Shown here: positions 1-9,434 of the stretch, in pieces | Layout of the letters: every line of letters begins with the position of its first letter | Numbering within the stretch: the stretch's first letter is position 1 | Source of the DNA: Burkholderiales bacterium GJ-E10 | GTDB taxonomy: Bacteria; Pseudomonadota; Gammaproteobacteria; Burkholderiales; Burkholderiaceae_F | Length of the DNA stretch: 64,000 nucleotides | Reading direction: 5' to 3' | Assembly: GCA_000828975.1 (NCBI GenBank) | Contig: AP014683.1 | Location: 3,181,700-3,245,699 of the forward strand | Translations under genes and position numbers: made by a program | The notes under the pieces: generated by a model | The model's database searches: none | Seen by the model: only the letters and a program-made list of their open reading frames with translations | What the model was told of the DNA's origin: nothing

Positions 1-365
1 AGCATTACGCACAACGCGCGCTCTATGGCCAATTGCTCGATGCGGGGATCGAGATCTTCGAATATCGCGACAGCTACCTGCATGCGAAGGTTGCCGTGGT
101 CGACGACGACTGGGCGACCGTCGGATCGAGCAACATCGACCCGTTGAGCCTGCTGCTGGCGCGCGAGGCCAACGTGCTGGTGCGCGACCGCGCCTTTGCG
201 CAAGCGTTGCGGAACCTGCTCGAGACCGCCATCCAGACCGGCTCGCATCAGTTGCACGCGCTGCTCTTCGCGAAGCGCTCCTGGGGCGAACGCGTGCTCG
301 ACTGGATCACCTACGGCATCGTCCGCATCGCGACGATCCTGCTTGCGCGCGGGAACAACTACTGA
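1..365 (+). CDS. phospholipase D / cardiolipin synthase family protein, C-terminal part
   Basis: This is the 3' end of a gene that starts before the window; the frame is open from base 3 and stops at 363-365, showing about 120 residues. They contain one HKD motif of the phospholipase D superfamily (HAKVAVVDDD followed by GSSNID), whose histidine attacks a phosphatidyl group. The sequence after the motif and the hydrophobic C-terminal stretch fit bacterial cardiolipin synthases of the ClsB type, which act at the inner membrane. The first HKD motif lies outside the window, so the assignment rests on half of the active site; another phospholipase D-like transferase remains possible. Confidence 0.8.
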   Translation, partial: HYAQRALYGQLLDAGIEIFEYRDSYLHAKVAVVDDDWATVGSSNIDPLSLLLAREANVLVRDRAFAQALRNLLETAIQTGSHQLHALLFAKRSWGERVLDWITYGIVRIATILLARGNNY

Positions 366-398
366 GGAATCGGCCGTCGGGTTCCATGCGGTCGGCGG

Positions 399-2624
399 TC
401 AGTGCAGCGATCGCCCGGATTCCGTCAACAGCACCGAAAGGCCCTGCTCCGGCAGCGGCCGGAAGAACAGGTATCCCTGCGCGAAATCGCAGCCGATGCC
501 GTGCAGGAAATCCGCCTGGTCCTGCGTTTCCACACCCTCGGCGGTGACGAGCAGGCGGAGACTGCGGCCGATCTCGACGATTGCGCGAACGATCGCCGCC
601 GATTCGGCGCTGTCGGCGATCTCGCGCACGAATGAGCGGTCGATTTTCAGCTTGTCGAACTGCATGCGCTTGAGCGACGCCATGTTGGAACAGCCGGTTC
701 CGAAATCGTCGAGCGCCAGCCGGACGCCCATTTCCTTCAGTTCGCGCGCGACCGTCTCCATCCGTTCGGCGTCGCGGATGAACATCGACTCGGTAAGCTC
801 GAGTTCGAGACAGTTTGCGGGCAATCCGCTCTGGGCCAGCGCAGTGCGCACGGTCTCGACGATGTCGCCGCGGCGCAATTGCACCGCGGACAGGTTCACC
901 GCGACCGGGATGTCGCGTCCCTGGGCCTGGCGCCAGCGCTGCGCGCAGCGGCAGGCTTCGCGCAGCACCCATTTGCCGAGCGGGACGATGAGTCCGCTTT
1001 CCTCGGCAACCGGGATGAATTCGTTCGGCGGGATCATGTGCTCGCCGTTCACCGGCCAGCGCAGCAGCGCCTCGATCGACTCCACGCCGCGATCGGAGAG
1101 CCGGATCTGCGGCTGGAAGTGCAGGCGGAATCCGCATTCGGACAGTGCGGCGCGCAGGCGCTGTTCGAGATCGAGCCGCTTGACCAGCGCCCGGTTCATC
1201 GATTGGGTGAAAAAGCGGAACGTGTCGCGCCCCGCCGCCTTGGCGTGATACATCGCCATGTCGGCGTGCCGCAGCAGCGTGTCGAAGTCGGTGCCGTCCC
1301 CCGGGTAGAGGCTGATGCCGATGCTGCTGCCGGTATGGAACGTGTGGCCATCGATCTGGAACGGCTGGTGCAGCGCGCGCACCAGTTCCTCGGTCACGGT
1401 GGTCACCGCGTCGGCGTTGTGAACCTCTGTCAGGATCGCGACGAACTCGTCGCCGCCCAGGCGGCTCAGGATGTCGGTTTCCCGCAGCATGTCGCGCAGC
1501 CGGCGCGAGACTTCGGCGAGCAGCGCATCGCCGACGGAATGGCCGAAGACGTCGTTGATGTACTTGAAATTGTCGAGGTCGACGAACAGCATCGCCATCT
1601 GCTCGTCGTGACGAACCGCATAGGCGGCGGCGCGCTGGAATCGGTCATACAGCAGGGTGCGATTCGGCAGGCCGGTCAATTGATCGTAGTGCGCGAGGTG
1701 GTCGATGCGCTGCTGCGCCTCCTTCCGCTCCGTGATGTCGGAGTAGATCGCGACGTAGTGGACCTCCCCGCTGCGCTCGTGGCGCACGCGGGTGATCGAC
1801 AGCCATTCGGCGCACAGTTGGCCATTCTTGCGCCGGTTCCAGATTTCGCCCTGCCAGTACCCCTGCTGGGTGAGCGAGCGCCAGAAGGCGGCATAGAACG
1901 CCGGGTCCTGGCGCCCCGACGACAGAATCCGCGGATTGGCGCCGATCACCTCGTCGCCCGCGTACCCGCTGATGCGGGTGAACGCCGGGTTGACGGCGAC
2001 GATGATGCCGGAGGCGTCGGAGATGAGCACGCCGATCTGCATCGAATCGTAGACGCTGGACAGCAGATGCCGTTGCGCCTCCAGGTTGACGTTGGCGGCG
2101 ATCAGGTTTGCGGTGCGCGTTTCGCGTTCCCGGCACAGGCGCACGGCGTTGGTGAGGTGGGCCAGCACGGGGCGGAACATGCTGGCCAGCGGCAGCCGGG
2201 TTTCCGGAATGACCGGCGCGAGCAGCAGCAGAAGCCCCGTCCCGTTGAGCGGAAGGGCGAGAAACGAACGGTAGCGGGGGAGTCCGAGCTCGGCGAGCAG
2301 GGCCGCCCCGTCTTCCTCGCGGACCACGTCGTCCCGCATCATGGCCGGCGGGATGCGCAGCGCCTGCCCCTCCCGCTCGCGCAGACGAAAGTCGCCGACG
2401 ACCGCAGCGATGCGGCCTTCGTGCGCCATCGATCCGTCGGGCGGGTGGGTCAGGTCGAGGAATGCGATGCCGACGGGAAACGACGTGTGATAGAGCAGGC
2501 GCTGCAGAACCCGCGCGAGCAGCGGCCGCAGTTTGGTTTCGCCGCCGATCGTCAGCAGGAGGTCGTAGAGAACCGGCAGAACATGATCGGTGTTGACGAG
2601 TGCCGGCGTCGCGGTTGCCATGAA
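399..2624 (-). CDS. PAS-GGDEF-EAL cyclic-di-GMP signalling protein
   Basis: A 741-residue cytoplasmic protein that should make and/or break cyclic di-GMP. The order is an N-terminal GAF-like region (about 15-160), a PAS domain (about 185-300, ending in the DITERKEAQ linker), a GGDEF domain with intact RLGGDEF at about 387-393, and an EAL domain with intact EALLRW at about 517-522. Both catalytic signatures are complete, so it may be bifunctional. I chose the ATG at 2624 (MATATP) because it follows the stop of the upstream FIST gene by 7 bases and has an AGGGGCGG ribosome site; the open frame extends further but overlaps that gene. The FIST neighbour is probably its sensory partner (inference). 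Confidence 0.9.
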   Translation of the reverse strand, partial: FMATATPALVNTDHVLPVLYDLLLTIGGETKLRPLLARVLQRLLYHTSFPVGIAFLDLTHPPDGSMAHEGRIAAVVGDFRLREREGQALRIPPAMMRDDVVREEDGAALLAELGLPRYRSFLALPLNGTGLLLLLAPVIPETRLPLASMFRPVLAHLTNAVRLCRERETRTANLIAANVNLEAQRHLLSSVYDSMQIGVLISDASGIIVAVNPAFTRISGYAGDEVIGANPRILSSGRQDPAFYAAFWRSLTQQGYWQGEIWNRRKNGQLCAEWLSITRVRHERSGEVHYVAIYSDITERKEAQQRIDHLAHYDQLTGLPNRTLLYDRFQRAAAYAVRHDEQMAMLFVDLDNFKYINDVFGHSVGDALLAEVSRRLRDMLRETDILSRLGGDEFVAILTEVHNADAVTTVTEELVRALHQPFQIDGHTFHTGSSIGISLYPGDGTDFDTLLRHADMAMYHAKAAGRDTFRFFTQSMNRALVKRLDLEQRLRAALSECGFRLHFQPQIRLSDRGVESIEALLRWPVNGEHMIPPNEFIPVAEESGLIVPLGKWVLREACRCAQRWRQAQGRDIPVAVNLSAVQLRRGDIVETVRTALAQSGLPANCLELELTESMFIRDAERMETVARELKEMGVRLALDDFGTGCSNMASLKRMQFDKLKIDRSFVREIADSAESAAIVRAIVEIGRSLRLLVTAEGVETQDQADFLHGIGCDFAQGYLFFRPLPEQGLSVLLTESGRSLH

Positions 2625-2631
2625 TCCGCCC

Positions 2632-3780
2632 CTACCAGAGCGCGGCGACGAGCGCTGCGTTGTGAAACAGCGGATACCCCCACAAGGTCGATGCGCCGAT
2701 CTCGCCCAGCGAAAGGGCGCCCGCGATTTCGCGGCAGCGGCTGCGACGATGCAGTTCGCATAGCTCCGATTCGGCATCGGGCAGTCCTAGGTGCAGGCGG
2801 CGCCCGGCGCAGTAGAAGAGCAGCTTGTTGCGCCCCGCGACGTCGCCGTTGAGACGGGAGACGCGTTCCACGAGCGCATCCACCGTGTCGTGCGTGTCGA
2901 CGGTGGGGCCGCCGAGCAGGGTCAGCATCGAGTGGGGCGGGACCTCCCCCACGCAGCCGATCGATCCGTCTTCATGCAGGGTGGTGGGAATCCGCACCAG
3001 GATGTTGTGGTTCGCCCGGACGATGCCGAACGGCAGGTGGACGGCGTGCCGATAGAAATTGTCGCGCGTGATCGCAACGCCGTAGTGGGCCTGCGCGAGC
3101 TCGCAGTAGACGTCGAACGCCGGCCGCCAGTCGATGTGCGTGATCCGGTTGCCTTCGGTCGTGGTGGCCAGGTAGGTGCGCTCCGGCAGGCAATAGCCAT
3201 GCTCGAGGATGGCACCATGATGATTGCGCAGCAGGAGAAAGAGCGCCCGGTTGCCCAGAAGCCGGGTGCGGTCGAACAGGCAGGGCATGGGCTGGAACGA
3301 TTCGCTGCCGGCACTTGCGCCGGCGTAGTGCACCCGGTCGGCAAGTTCGAGATAGAGCGCATCGAGCATGGAGCCGATCACGGGCACCATTGCGTCGAAC
3401 AGCATGAACAGCGTGCATTCGTCGTCGGCCGCAGCGACCTGCGCGGCGATTTGCGCCCCGATCCGCTCGGCGACGGCGGCATGGCGCCCGTCGTCCGTGA
3501 TCGGGTCGGAAAACACCGCGAACGGCGCTTCGTCGAAGCGGAGCAGCAGGCAGCCGGAATTCCGGAATCCCTGTTCGGCGATCAGGGCCGGGAATATGCC
3601 GCCGAAAATCGGGATGTCTGCCTCCGCTGCCAGGGATTGCAGCGTTGCGACTGCCGGCGCCTCCGATTCCGGAAGCAGCGCCAACACCCCCATCGCGGGG
3701 AATCGGGTCTTCCACGCCAGCAACACGGCCCGCGCACGATCGGGCTCGACGGTGTCGAGATAGTGGACAGCGTTGGGCAT
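2632..3780 (-). CDS. FIST domain signal-transduction protein
   Basis: A 382-residue soluble protein with the FIST_N and FIST_C arrangement: an N-terminal half rich in alternating hydrophobic strands (GVLALLPESEAP, PIFGGIFPA) and a C-terminal half with LLFYCAGRRLHLG near residues 320-335. FIST proteins are predicted small-ligand sensors, often for amino acids, paired with cyclases, kinases or chemoreceptors. Here the gene lies 7 bases upstream of the GGDEF-EAL gene on the same strand, so the two are probably one transcript and one pathway. The ligand cannot be read from sequence. Confidence 0.85.
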   Translation of the reverse strand: MPNAVHYLDTVEPDRARAVLLAWKTRFPAMGVLALLPESEAPAVATLQSLAAEADIPIFGGIFPALIAEQGFRNSGCLLLRFDEAPFAVFSDPITDDGRHAAVAERIGAQIAAQVAAADDECTLFMLFDAMVPVIGSMLDALYLELADRVHYAGASAGSESFQPMPCLFDRTRLLGNRALFLLLRNHHGAILEHGYCLPERTYLATTTEGNRITHIDWRPAFDVYCELAQAHYGVAITRDNFYRHAVHLPFGIVRANHNILVRIPTTLHEDGSIGCVGEVPPHSMLTLLGGPTVDTHDTVDALVERVSRLNGDVAGRNKLLFYCAGRRLHLGLPDAESELCELHRRSRCREIAGALSLGEIGASTLWGYPLFHNAALVAALW

Positions 3781-3965
3781 GGTTCCCGGTTGGTCGAGGG
3801 GGCCGATGCCTCCCTGCGGGTGCGCTGCCTTGAATCACCCGCTCGGAACTTGGCCCGCGGCACCTGCCCGCGGCCCCCATTGCTCGATGGTGCTCTAACG
3901 CCTTTATGGTAATCCGGAACCGCCGGGAAACGCAAAGGTTCCGGTACGTCTGGGCGTCCGGCCGG

Positions 3966-4292
3966 TCAGCCGTACAGGCGCCAGCGCCGCACCAGGTAGG
4001 TCATGGACGCCAATGCTGCCATCGTCATCGCGACCCCGTGGGCCTGCCGGATGTCCGCGCCCTCGAACCACTGTCCGAGCGCCAGGGCGATCCAGGGGAT
4101 CGCGGCGCAGGCGGCGATCAAGGCCCAAAAGACAAGCTGGCGCTTTTTCTGGGTCCTTTCGGGCAGGTAGTGCCCCGCGTAGCGCATGGTGCGCCGCCCC
4201 ACCAGGGCGATGGGAAAGGCGGTGCCGGCAACGGCGCCGAGAATCGCGAACACGGTCAGGTTTGCCAGGTGCTGCACGAGGTCCGGTAGCAT
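3966..4292 (-). CDS. small three-helix membrane protein of unknown function
   Basis: A 108-residue protein beginning MLPDLVQHLAN, with three hydrophobic segments (about 10-30, 52-73 and 84-101) and a basic loop between the first two. The ATG at 4292 is preceded by AAGGAAGAG at suitable spacing; longer in-frame starts would add a cysteine-rich stretch that lacks a ribosome site. I do not recognise the family. It stands alone between the FIST gene and gshA, both of which are read away from it or end before it. Confidence 0.6.
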   Translation of the reverse strand: MLPDLVQHLANLTVFAILGAVAGTAFPIALVGRRTMRYAGHYLPERTQKKRQLVFWALIAACAAIPWIALALGQWFEGADIRQAHGVAMTMAALASMTYLVRRWRLYG

Positions 4293-4602
4293 GGTCTCTT
4301 CCTTGCGGAACGAACGGAGCGGATGGATTGCGCCCGCGGGGGCCGAGGCGCTGCGGCTCGGCGGGGTCCCGGAAAACGGCAGGGACCGCACCGCAGGAGC
4401 AAGGGTGCCGCATTTGCAAACGCTATGCAATCTCATTTCCATCTCGAGTTGAGGGATGTTGCATTTTTCGCAGCGGACCTGCGCCACTGCTTATCGGATC
4501 TTCAGTTTGGCGTGCTTGAGCGGCACTGCCAGGTCAGTGTCCGGCGCGGTTTTCCGACCCTGGAATAGAATCGGGCGGATCCCCTCCCAAGGAGTAATCC
4601 CT

Positions 4603-5886
4603 TTGTCCAGCCCTGCTGCCCCGGTGGTTGTCGCCGGCCCGGCCCTGGAGTTCGAGCAGCGCGTCCTCGACGCCATGCCGGCGATCGAGCATTGGTTTCG
4701 CCACCAGTGGCACGAACACACGCCGCCGTTCTACGCCTCCGTAGATCTGCGCAATGCGGGGTTCAAACTGGCCCCGGTCGATACCAACCTGTTTCCGGGC
4801 GGGTTCAACAATCTGGCCGACGAAGCGCTTCCCTCGGCGGTGCAGGCCGCGCAGTTCGCGATCGAGCGCACCTGCCCGGAGGCGCGCAAGCTGTTGCTGA
4901 TTCCGGAGCGGCATACCCGCAACGTCTACTATCTCCAGAACGTCGCGCGTCTGGCCCGGATTCTCGAATCGGCCGGACTGGAGGTGCGGATCGCCAGCCT
5001 GGCCGACGAAATCGTGGCCGAGACCACCGTCAGCCTGCCCGGCGGCGATGTCCTGCGGATCGAGCCGCTGGAGCGCCGCGGGGCGCGGCTGGGAGTGGCC
5101 GGGTTCGACCCCTGCATCGTCCTGCTCAACAATGACCTGTCGGCGGGCACGCCTGCCATCTTGCGCGATATCGATCCGGCCCAGGTCCTGCTGCCGCCCT
5201 TGCACGCCGGGTGGTCGGTGCGCCGGAAGTCGCAGCACTTCGCGTGCTACGACGAGGTGGCGGCGGAATTCGCGCAACTCGTCGGAATCGATCCGTGGGC
5301 GGTCAACCCGCTGTTCGCGCGCTGCGGCGAGATCGATTTTCGCGAGGGCGCCGGCGCCGAGTGCCTGGCGCAGCAGGTCGACCGGCTGCTCGCCGCGATC
5401 CGGGAAAAGTACCGTGAGCATGGCATCCGGCAGGACCCGTTCGTCATCGTCAAGGCCGACGCCGGAACCTATGGCATGGGAATCATGACGGTGCGGGATG
5501 CCTCGGAGGTCGAATCCCTGAATCGCAAGCAGCGCAACAAGATGGCGGTGGTCAAGGAAGGGCTGCGGGTTTCCGAGGTGATCGTGCAGGAAGGGGTCCC
5601 CTCCTATGAAACCGTCTCGCAGGGGGTCGCCGAGCCGGTGGTCTACATGATCGACCGCTACGTGGTCGGCGGGTTTCACCGCGTGCATCCCGAGCGTGGC
5701 GTCGACGAGAACCTCAATGCGCCGGGCATGCATTTCGTCCCCCTGCCGTTCGACGGCAGCTGCAACCTGCCGGACACGCACGCCGCGCCGGGTGCCTGCG
5801 CGCTCAATCGGTTCTACGTGTACGGGGTGATCGGTCGCCTCGCCTTGCTCGCCGCGTCGCGGGAGCTGGAGCGGACTGCGGCATGA
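4603..5886 (+). CDS. gshA: glutamate-cysteine ligase, GshA family (betaproteobacterial type)
   Basis: Makes gamma-glutamylcysteine from glutamate, cysteine and ATP, the first step of glutathione synthesis. The 427-residue protein has the signatures of the proteobacterial GshA family that differs from the E. coli enzyme: FYASVDLRNAGFKLAPVDTNLFPGGFNN near the N terminus and an ATP-grasp-like KADAGTYGMGIMTV around residue 285. The start is a TTG at 4603 with AAGGAG eight bases upstream; no ATG fits as well. The stop overlaps the ATG of gshB by four bases, so the pair is translationally coupled. Confidence 0.93.
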   Translation: MSSPAAPVVVAGPALEFEQRVLDAMPAIEHWFRHQWHEHTPPFYASVDLRNAGFKLAPVDTNLFPGGFNNLADEALPSAVQAAQFAIERTCPEARKLLLIPERHTRNVYYLQNVARLARILESAGLEVRIASLADEIVAETTVSLPGGDVLRIEPLERRGARLGVAGFDPCIVLLNNDLSAGTPAILRDIDPAQVLLPPLHAGWSVRRKSQHFACYDEVAAEFAQLVGIDPWAVNPLFARCGEIDFREGAGAECLAQQVDRLLAAIREKYREHGIRQDPFVIVKADAGTYGMGIMTVRDASEVESLNRKQRNKMAVVKEGLRVSEVIVQEGVPSYETVSQGVAEPVVYMIDRYVVGGFHRVHPERGVDENLNAPGMHFVPLPFDGSCNLPDTHAAPGACALNRFYVYGVIGRLALLAASRELERTAA

Positions 5887-6872
5887 CGTTCCTGTTCGTC
5901 CTCGATCCGCTGGAAGCGCTCAAGCCGGCGAAGGACTCGAGCATCGCCATGATGCGCGAGCTGCAGCGCCGCGGGCACGAGGTCTGGGCGTGCACGCCCC
6001 GCACCCTGGCATGGGAAGCGGGTGCGGTGTGGGCGGAATCCGCCCGCCGCATCGCGCTGCCGGATGGGACCGGTGGGGCGCCCTGGTTTGCGGTGCAGGA
6101 AACGCGGTCGCGGGCGCTGGCGGAGTTCGACGCCGTGCTGATGCGCAAGGATCCGCCATTCGATCTCGAATATCTGTACGCCACCCATCTGCTGGAGGCG
6201 GCGGTGCGCGCACCCCGGCCGGCGCGCGTCTTCAACGATCCGCGCGCCTTGCGGGACCACAACGAAAAGCTCGCGATCACCGAATTCGCGGAGTTCATCC
6301 CGCCCACGCTGGTGAGCAGCGATCCCGCTCGCATCCTGCGTTTTCGCGAGGAGCACGGAGGCATCGTCGTCAAGCCGCTCGATGGCATGGGCGGCGCGGG
6401 CGTATTCCGGATCGAGGCCGGAGACCCGAACACCAACGCGATCCTGGAGACCGTGACGCGCCTCGGGACACGGACCGTCATGGCGCAGCGTTTTCTGCCC
6501 GAAATCGCCCAGGGAGACAAGCGGATCCTGCTGATCGGCGGAGCGCCGGCACCGTTCGCCCTGGCGCGCATCCCCAAGCCGGGCGATGCGCGCGGCAACC
6601 TCGCCGCCGGCGGGACCGGCCGCGCACAGCCGCTCAGCGCCCGCGACCGGCAGATCGCCGAGCATGTCGGGCCGGTGCTCGCCGCACGGGGCCTGCTGCT
6701 GGTGGGGCTGGACGTGATCGGCGATTTCGTCACCGAAATCAACGTCACGAGCCCGACCTGCTTCGTGGAGATCGAAGCCCAGACCGGATTTTCGGTCGCG
6801 TCGATGTTCGTCGAGGAACTGGAACGGCGCGTCGGCATCCCTTCCGCCCCCGCGATGCGCAAGCGAGACTGA
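5883..6872 (+). CDS. gshB: glutathione synthetase
   Basis: Joins gamma-glutamylcysteine and glycine with ATP to make glutathione. The 329-residue ATP-grasp protein starts MTFLFVLDPLEALKPAKDSS, the usual opening of the family, and keeps VVKPLDGMGGAGVF (about 162-175, nucleotide lid) and the metal-binding VTEINVTSPTCFVEIE (about 281-296). It overlaps gshA by four bases and is followed nine bases later by a PTS EIIA gene, an arrangement common in Burkholderiales. Confidence 0.95.
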   Translation: MTFLFVLDPLEALKPAKDSSIAMMRELQRRGHEVWACTPRTLAWEAGAVWAESARRIALPDGTGGAPWFAVQETRSRALAEFDAVLMRKDPPFDLEYLYATHLLEAAVRAPRPARVFNDPRALRDHNEKLAITEFAEFIPPTLVSSDPARILRFREEHGGIVVKPLDGMGGAGVFRIEAGDPNTNAILETVTRLGTRTVMAQRFLPEIAQGDKRILLIGGAPAPFALARIPKPGDARGNLAAGGTGRAQPLSARDRQIAEHVGPVLAARGLLLVGLDVIGDFVTEINVTSPTCFVEIEAQTGFSVASMFVEELERRVGIPSAPAMRKRD

Positions 6873-6881
6873 AGGGCGGGC

Positions 6882-7319
6882 ATGCCGGGAATCCTCGTCA
6901 TCGCCCATGCGCCGCTGGCGTCCGCGCTCGTCAGCGCGTCGCGACACGTGTACAGCCGCGACCCCTGCGTCGCGTCGCGTCGGCTCATTGCGCTCGACGT
7001 GGCGCCGGATGCCGACGTCGGCGCGGCCACGGTGCAGGCGCGCGCGCGGCTTGCGGAGGCGGACCGGGGGGACGGCGTCCTGGTGCTCACCGACCTGCTC
7101 GGCGCAACCCCGGGCAATGTTGCGGCATCGCTCGTGGAACCCGGCCGGGTTGCGGTAGTCTCGGGGGCAAGCATGCCGATGCTGCTGCGCGCGCTTTGCT
7201 ACAGCACATCGGATCTGGAGGACGTCGTGGAAAAGGCATTGCAGGGCGCGGTGCAGGGCGCGCAGCGGGTGGCCGCTCCCGGGCCCGGATCGGAAGGCGG
7301 CGAAGGAGAGCCCGCGTGA
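6882..7319 (+). CDS. PTS EIIA component, mannose (fructose/sorbose) family
   Basis: A 145-residue IIA protein. The phosphorylated histidine is His in LVIAHAPLASAL (about residue 9), and DLLGATPGNVA (about 71-81) is typical of the mannose class. With HPr and EI immediately downstream but no IIB or IIC permease nearby, this resembles the incomplete PTS of many betaproteobacteria, where phosphorylated IIA serves regulation rather than sugar uptake. The stop overlaps the GTG of the HPr gene. Confidence 0.9.
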   Translation: MPGILVIAHAPLASALVSASRHVYSRDPCVASRRLIALDVAPDADVGAATVQARARLAEADRGDGVLVLTDLLGATPGNVAASLVEPGRVAVVSGASMPMLLRALCYSTSDLEDVVEKALQGAVQGAQRVAAPGPGSEGGEGEPA

Positions 7320-7597
7320 TCTCGCAGTCGTTCACCATCCGGAACACGCTCGGGATGCATGCCCGGCCTTCCGCGCAGTTGACCCAGGTCGCATCCCGCT
7401 TCCAGAGCGATGTGTTCATCGCCAAGGAAGGCCGGCGGGTCAATGCGAAATCGATCATGGGCGTGATGATGCTTGCCGCCGGGCCCGGTGCGGTCGTGAC
7501 GGTGGACGCCAGCGGCCCGGACGCGGAGCAGGCGGTGCGGGCGGTCGGCGAACTCATCGAGGGCGGATTCGGCGAGATCGCCGCAGCGGCCCGCTAG
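7316..7597 (+). CDS. ptsH: HPr phosphocarrier protein
   Basis: A 93-residue HPr that passes phosphate from EI to IIA. The active histidine lies in GMHARPSAQ (about residue 15) and the regulatory serine region is VNAKSIMGVMML (about 45). The start is the GTG at 7316, overlapping the IIA stop by four bases; the next in-frame methionine would cut off the first strand. The Ser site is the one phosphorylated by HPr kinase in bacteria that have it; no kinase gene is in view. Confidence 0.93.
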   Translation: MISQSFTIRNTLGMHARPSAQLTQVASRFQSDVFIAKEGRRVNAKSIMGVMMLAAGPGAVVTVDASGPDAEQAVRAVGELIEGGFGEIAAAAR

Positions 7598-7622
7598 CGT
7601 GTACGGGGGAAGATTGGAGAGC

Positions 7623-9434
7623 ATGCCCTCGTTGGTCCAGCAGCTCGGCGGCTATGGCGTTGCCTGCGGCATCGCGATCGGCCGCGCGCACCTGCTCGCG
7701 CCGAGCGAGTTCGAGATTCCCCAGTACCACATCGCGCCGGACGCGGTGCTGCACGAAGTCGCCCGGCTCAACAATGCGTTTTCCCTGGTGCGCGCCGAAA
7801 TCGAGGAGTTGCGTGGCGACGTTGCGGCGACCGCTCCCGCGGAGGTGGGCGCGTTTCTCGATCTGCACCGGATGATTCTCGACGATTCCCTTCTGTGCGA
7901 TGCGCCGCGGGATCTGGTGCGCACCCGCCACATCAATGCGGAATGGGCGCTGACCATCCAGCTGGAGGAGGTCTGTCGCCAGTTCGAGGCCATCGACGAC
8001 GAATATTTCCGCAGCCGGTCGCAGGACGTGCGGCAGGTGGTCGAGCGGGTTCTGCGCCGGCTGGCCGGGGGGCGGTCCGCGCGGGTGCCGCTGCCCAAGC
8101 ATGCCGACACCGGCGAGGCGACGATCCTGGTGGCGCACGATCTTTCGCCGGCCGACGTGCTCCATTTTCGCGAGCATTCGGGCGTCGCGTTTGCCGGGTT
8201 CCTGACCGAGATCGGCGGGCCCACCTCGCACACCACGATTCTTGCGCGCAGCCTGGGGATCCCGGCGGTGGTCGGCATCGCCGGCGTGCGGGAGGCGGTT
8301 GCCGAGGGCGACCGCCTGATCGTCGACTCGGATTCGGGCCGGGTGTACCTCCGGCCCGACGCCGAAATCCTGGCCGAAAGCCGGAGGCAGATCCGCGCGA
8401 CGACCCAGCAGCGCGCCGGACTGCGGAAGCTGCGCGGCAGGGTGGCCCAGACCCGGGACGGCGTGCCGGTGGAACTGCTGGCGAACATCGAGCTGCCCGG
8501 CGATGCGCGCGATGCCCTCGAGGCGGGGGCGGACGGCGTCGGCTTGTTTCGCACCGAATTCCTGTTCATGAACCGCGACGACCTTCCGTCGGAGGACGAG
8601 CAGTACGAGGCCTACGCGAAGGTGGCGCGGACCATGAAGGGCAAGCCCGTGGTCATTCGCACGCTCGACGTCGGCGCCGACAAGGTGCTCAACCCGGGCG
8701 CCCATGCCGGCTCGGCGGGGGTGCGCGACGGCGACGGCTCCGGGCCGCAACCCAATCCGGCCCTCGGGCTGCGGGCGATCCGCTATTGTCTGGCGTATCC
8801 GGATCTGTTCCTGACCCAGCTGCGGGCGATCCTGCGGGCATCGGAGCACGGCGTCGTCCGTCTGCTGGTGCCCATGCTGGCGCACCTGCATGAGATCGAG
8901 CAGGCCATCGCATTCGTCGCCCGCGCCCAGGAGCAGCTCAAGGAGCGGCGCCAGAAGTTCGATGCCGGCATCGAGATCGGCGGCATGATCGAGGTCCCGG
9001 GAGCCGCCCTGAATCTCGGCCCCTTCGTCCGTCGCTTGAAATTCCTGTCGCTGGGAACGAACGACCTGATTCAATACACCCTCGCGATCGACCGCACCGA
9101 CCGTTCGGTCGCCTATCTCTACGAACCCTTGCATCCTGCCGTGCTTCAGTTGATCCACCACACCATCCGCAACGGCGGAAAGGCCGGATTGCCGGTTTCC
9201 GTCTGCGGCGAAATGGCCGGGGACGGCGCCGCCTCGGAGTTGCTGCTGGGCATGGGGCTGCGCCGGTTCTCCATGAGCCCGGCGCAGATCCTGCCGATCA
9301 AGCAGCGCCTGTTCGAGCTGGATACGAAGGCTGCGGCCCGCCTCGCCGCGCGCGTCGCCCGCATGCATGATCCGATCGAGATCCGTTCGGCCTTGCAGCG
9401 CGCCGACAAGGTCGCGCGCAAGGAGGCGACATGA
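7623..9434 (+). CDS. ptsI: PTS enzyme I (phosphoenolpyruvate-protein phosphotransferase)
   Basis: Takes phosphate from phosphoenolpyruvate and gives it to HPr. The roughly 603-residue protein keeps the active-site histidine in [21 protein letters not shown], the PEP-domain [12 protein letters not shown] and the C-terminal signature [19 protein letters not shown]. The ATG at 7623 has TTGGAG just upstream; a GTG at 7599 is an alternative that adds eight residues. It is the last gene of a gshA-gshB-IIA-HPr-EI run and overlaps metX by four bases. Confidence 0.94.
   Translation: MPSLVQQLGGYGVACGIAIGRAHLLAPSEFEIPQYHIAPDAVLHEVARLNNAFSLVRAEIEELRGDVAATAPAEVGAFLDLHRMILDDSLLCDAPRDLVRTRHINAEWALTIQLEEVCRQFEAIDDEYFRSRSQDVRQVVERVLRRLAGGRSARVPLPKHADTGEATILVAHDLSPADVLHFREHSGVAFAGFLTEIGGPTSHTTILARSLGIPAVVGIAGVREAVAEGDRLIVDSDSGRVYLRPDAEILAESRRQIRATTQQRAGLRKLRGRVAQTRDGVPVELLANIELPGDARDALEAGADGVGLFRTEFLFMNRDDLPSEDEQYEAYAKVARTMKGKPVVIRTLDVGADKVLNPGAHAGSAGVRDGDGSGPQPNPALGLRAIRYCLAYPDLFLTQLRAILRASEHGVVRLLVPMLAHLHEIEQAIAFVARAQEQLKERRQKFDAGIEIGGMIEVPGAALNLGPFVRRLKFLSLGTNDLIQYTLAIDRTDRSVAYLYEPLHPAVLQLIHHTIRNGGKAGLPVSVCGEMAGDGAASELLLGMGLRRFSMSPAQILPIKQRLFELDTKAAARLAARVARMHDPIEIRSALQRADKVARKEAT

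Noticed and set aside
879-2852. A 657-codon plus-strand frame opposite the GGDEF-EAL gene
   Set aside because: It lacks recognisable domains and mirrors the codon bias of the true gene on the other strand.
7554-9368. A 604-codon minus-strand frame opposite ptsI
   Set aside because: Antisense shadow; low-complexity Arg/Gly/Ala content and no ribosome site.
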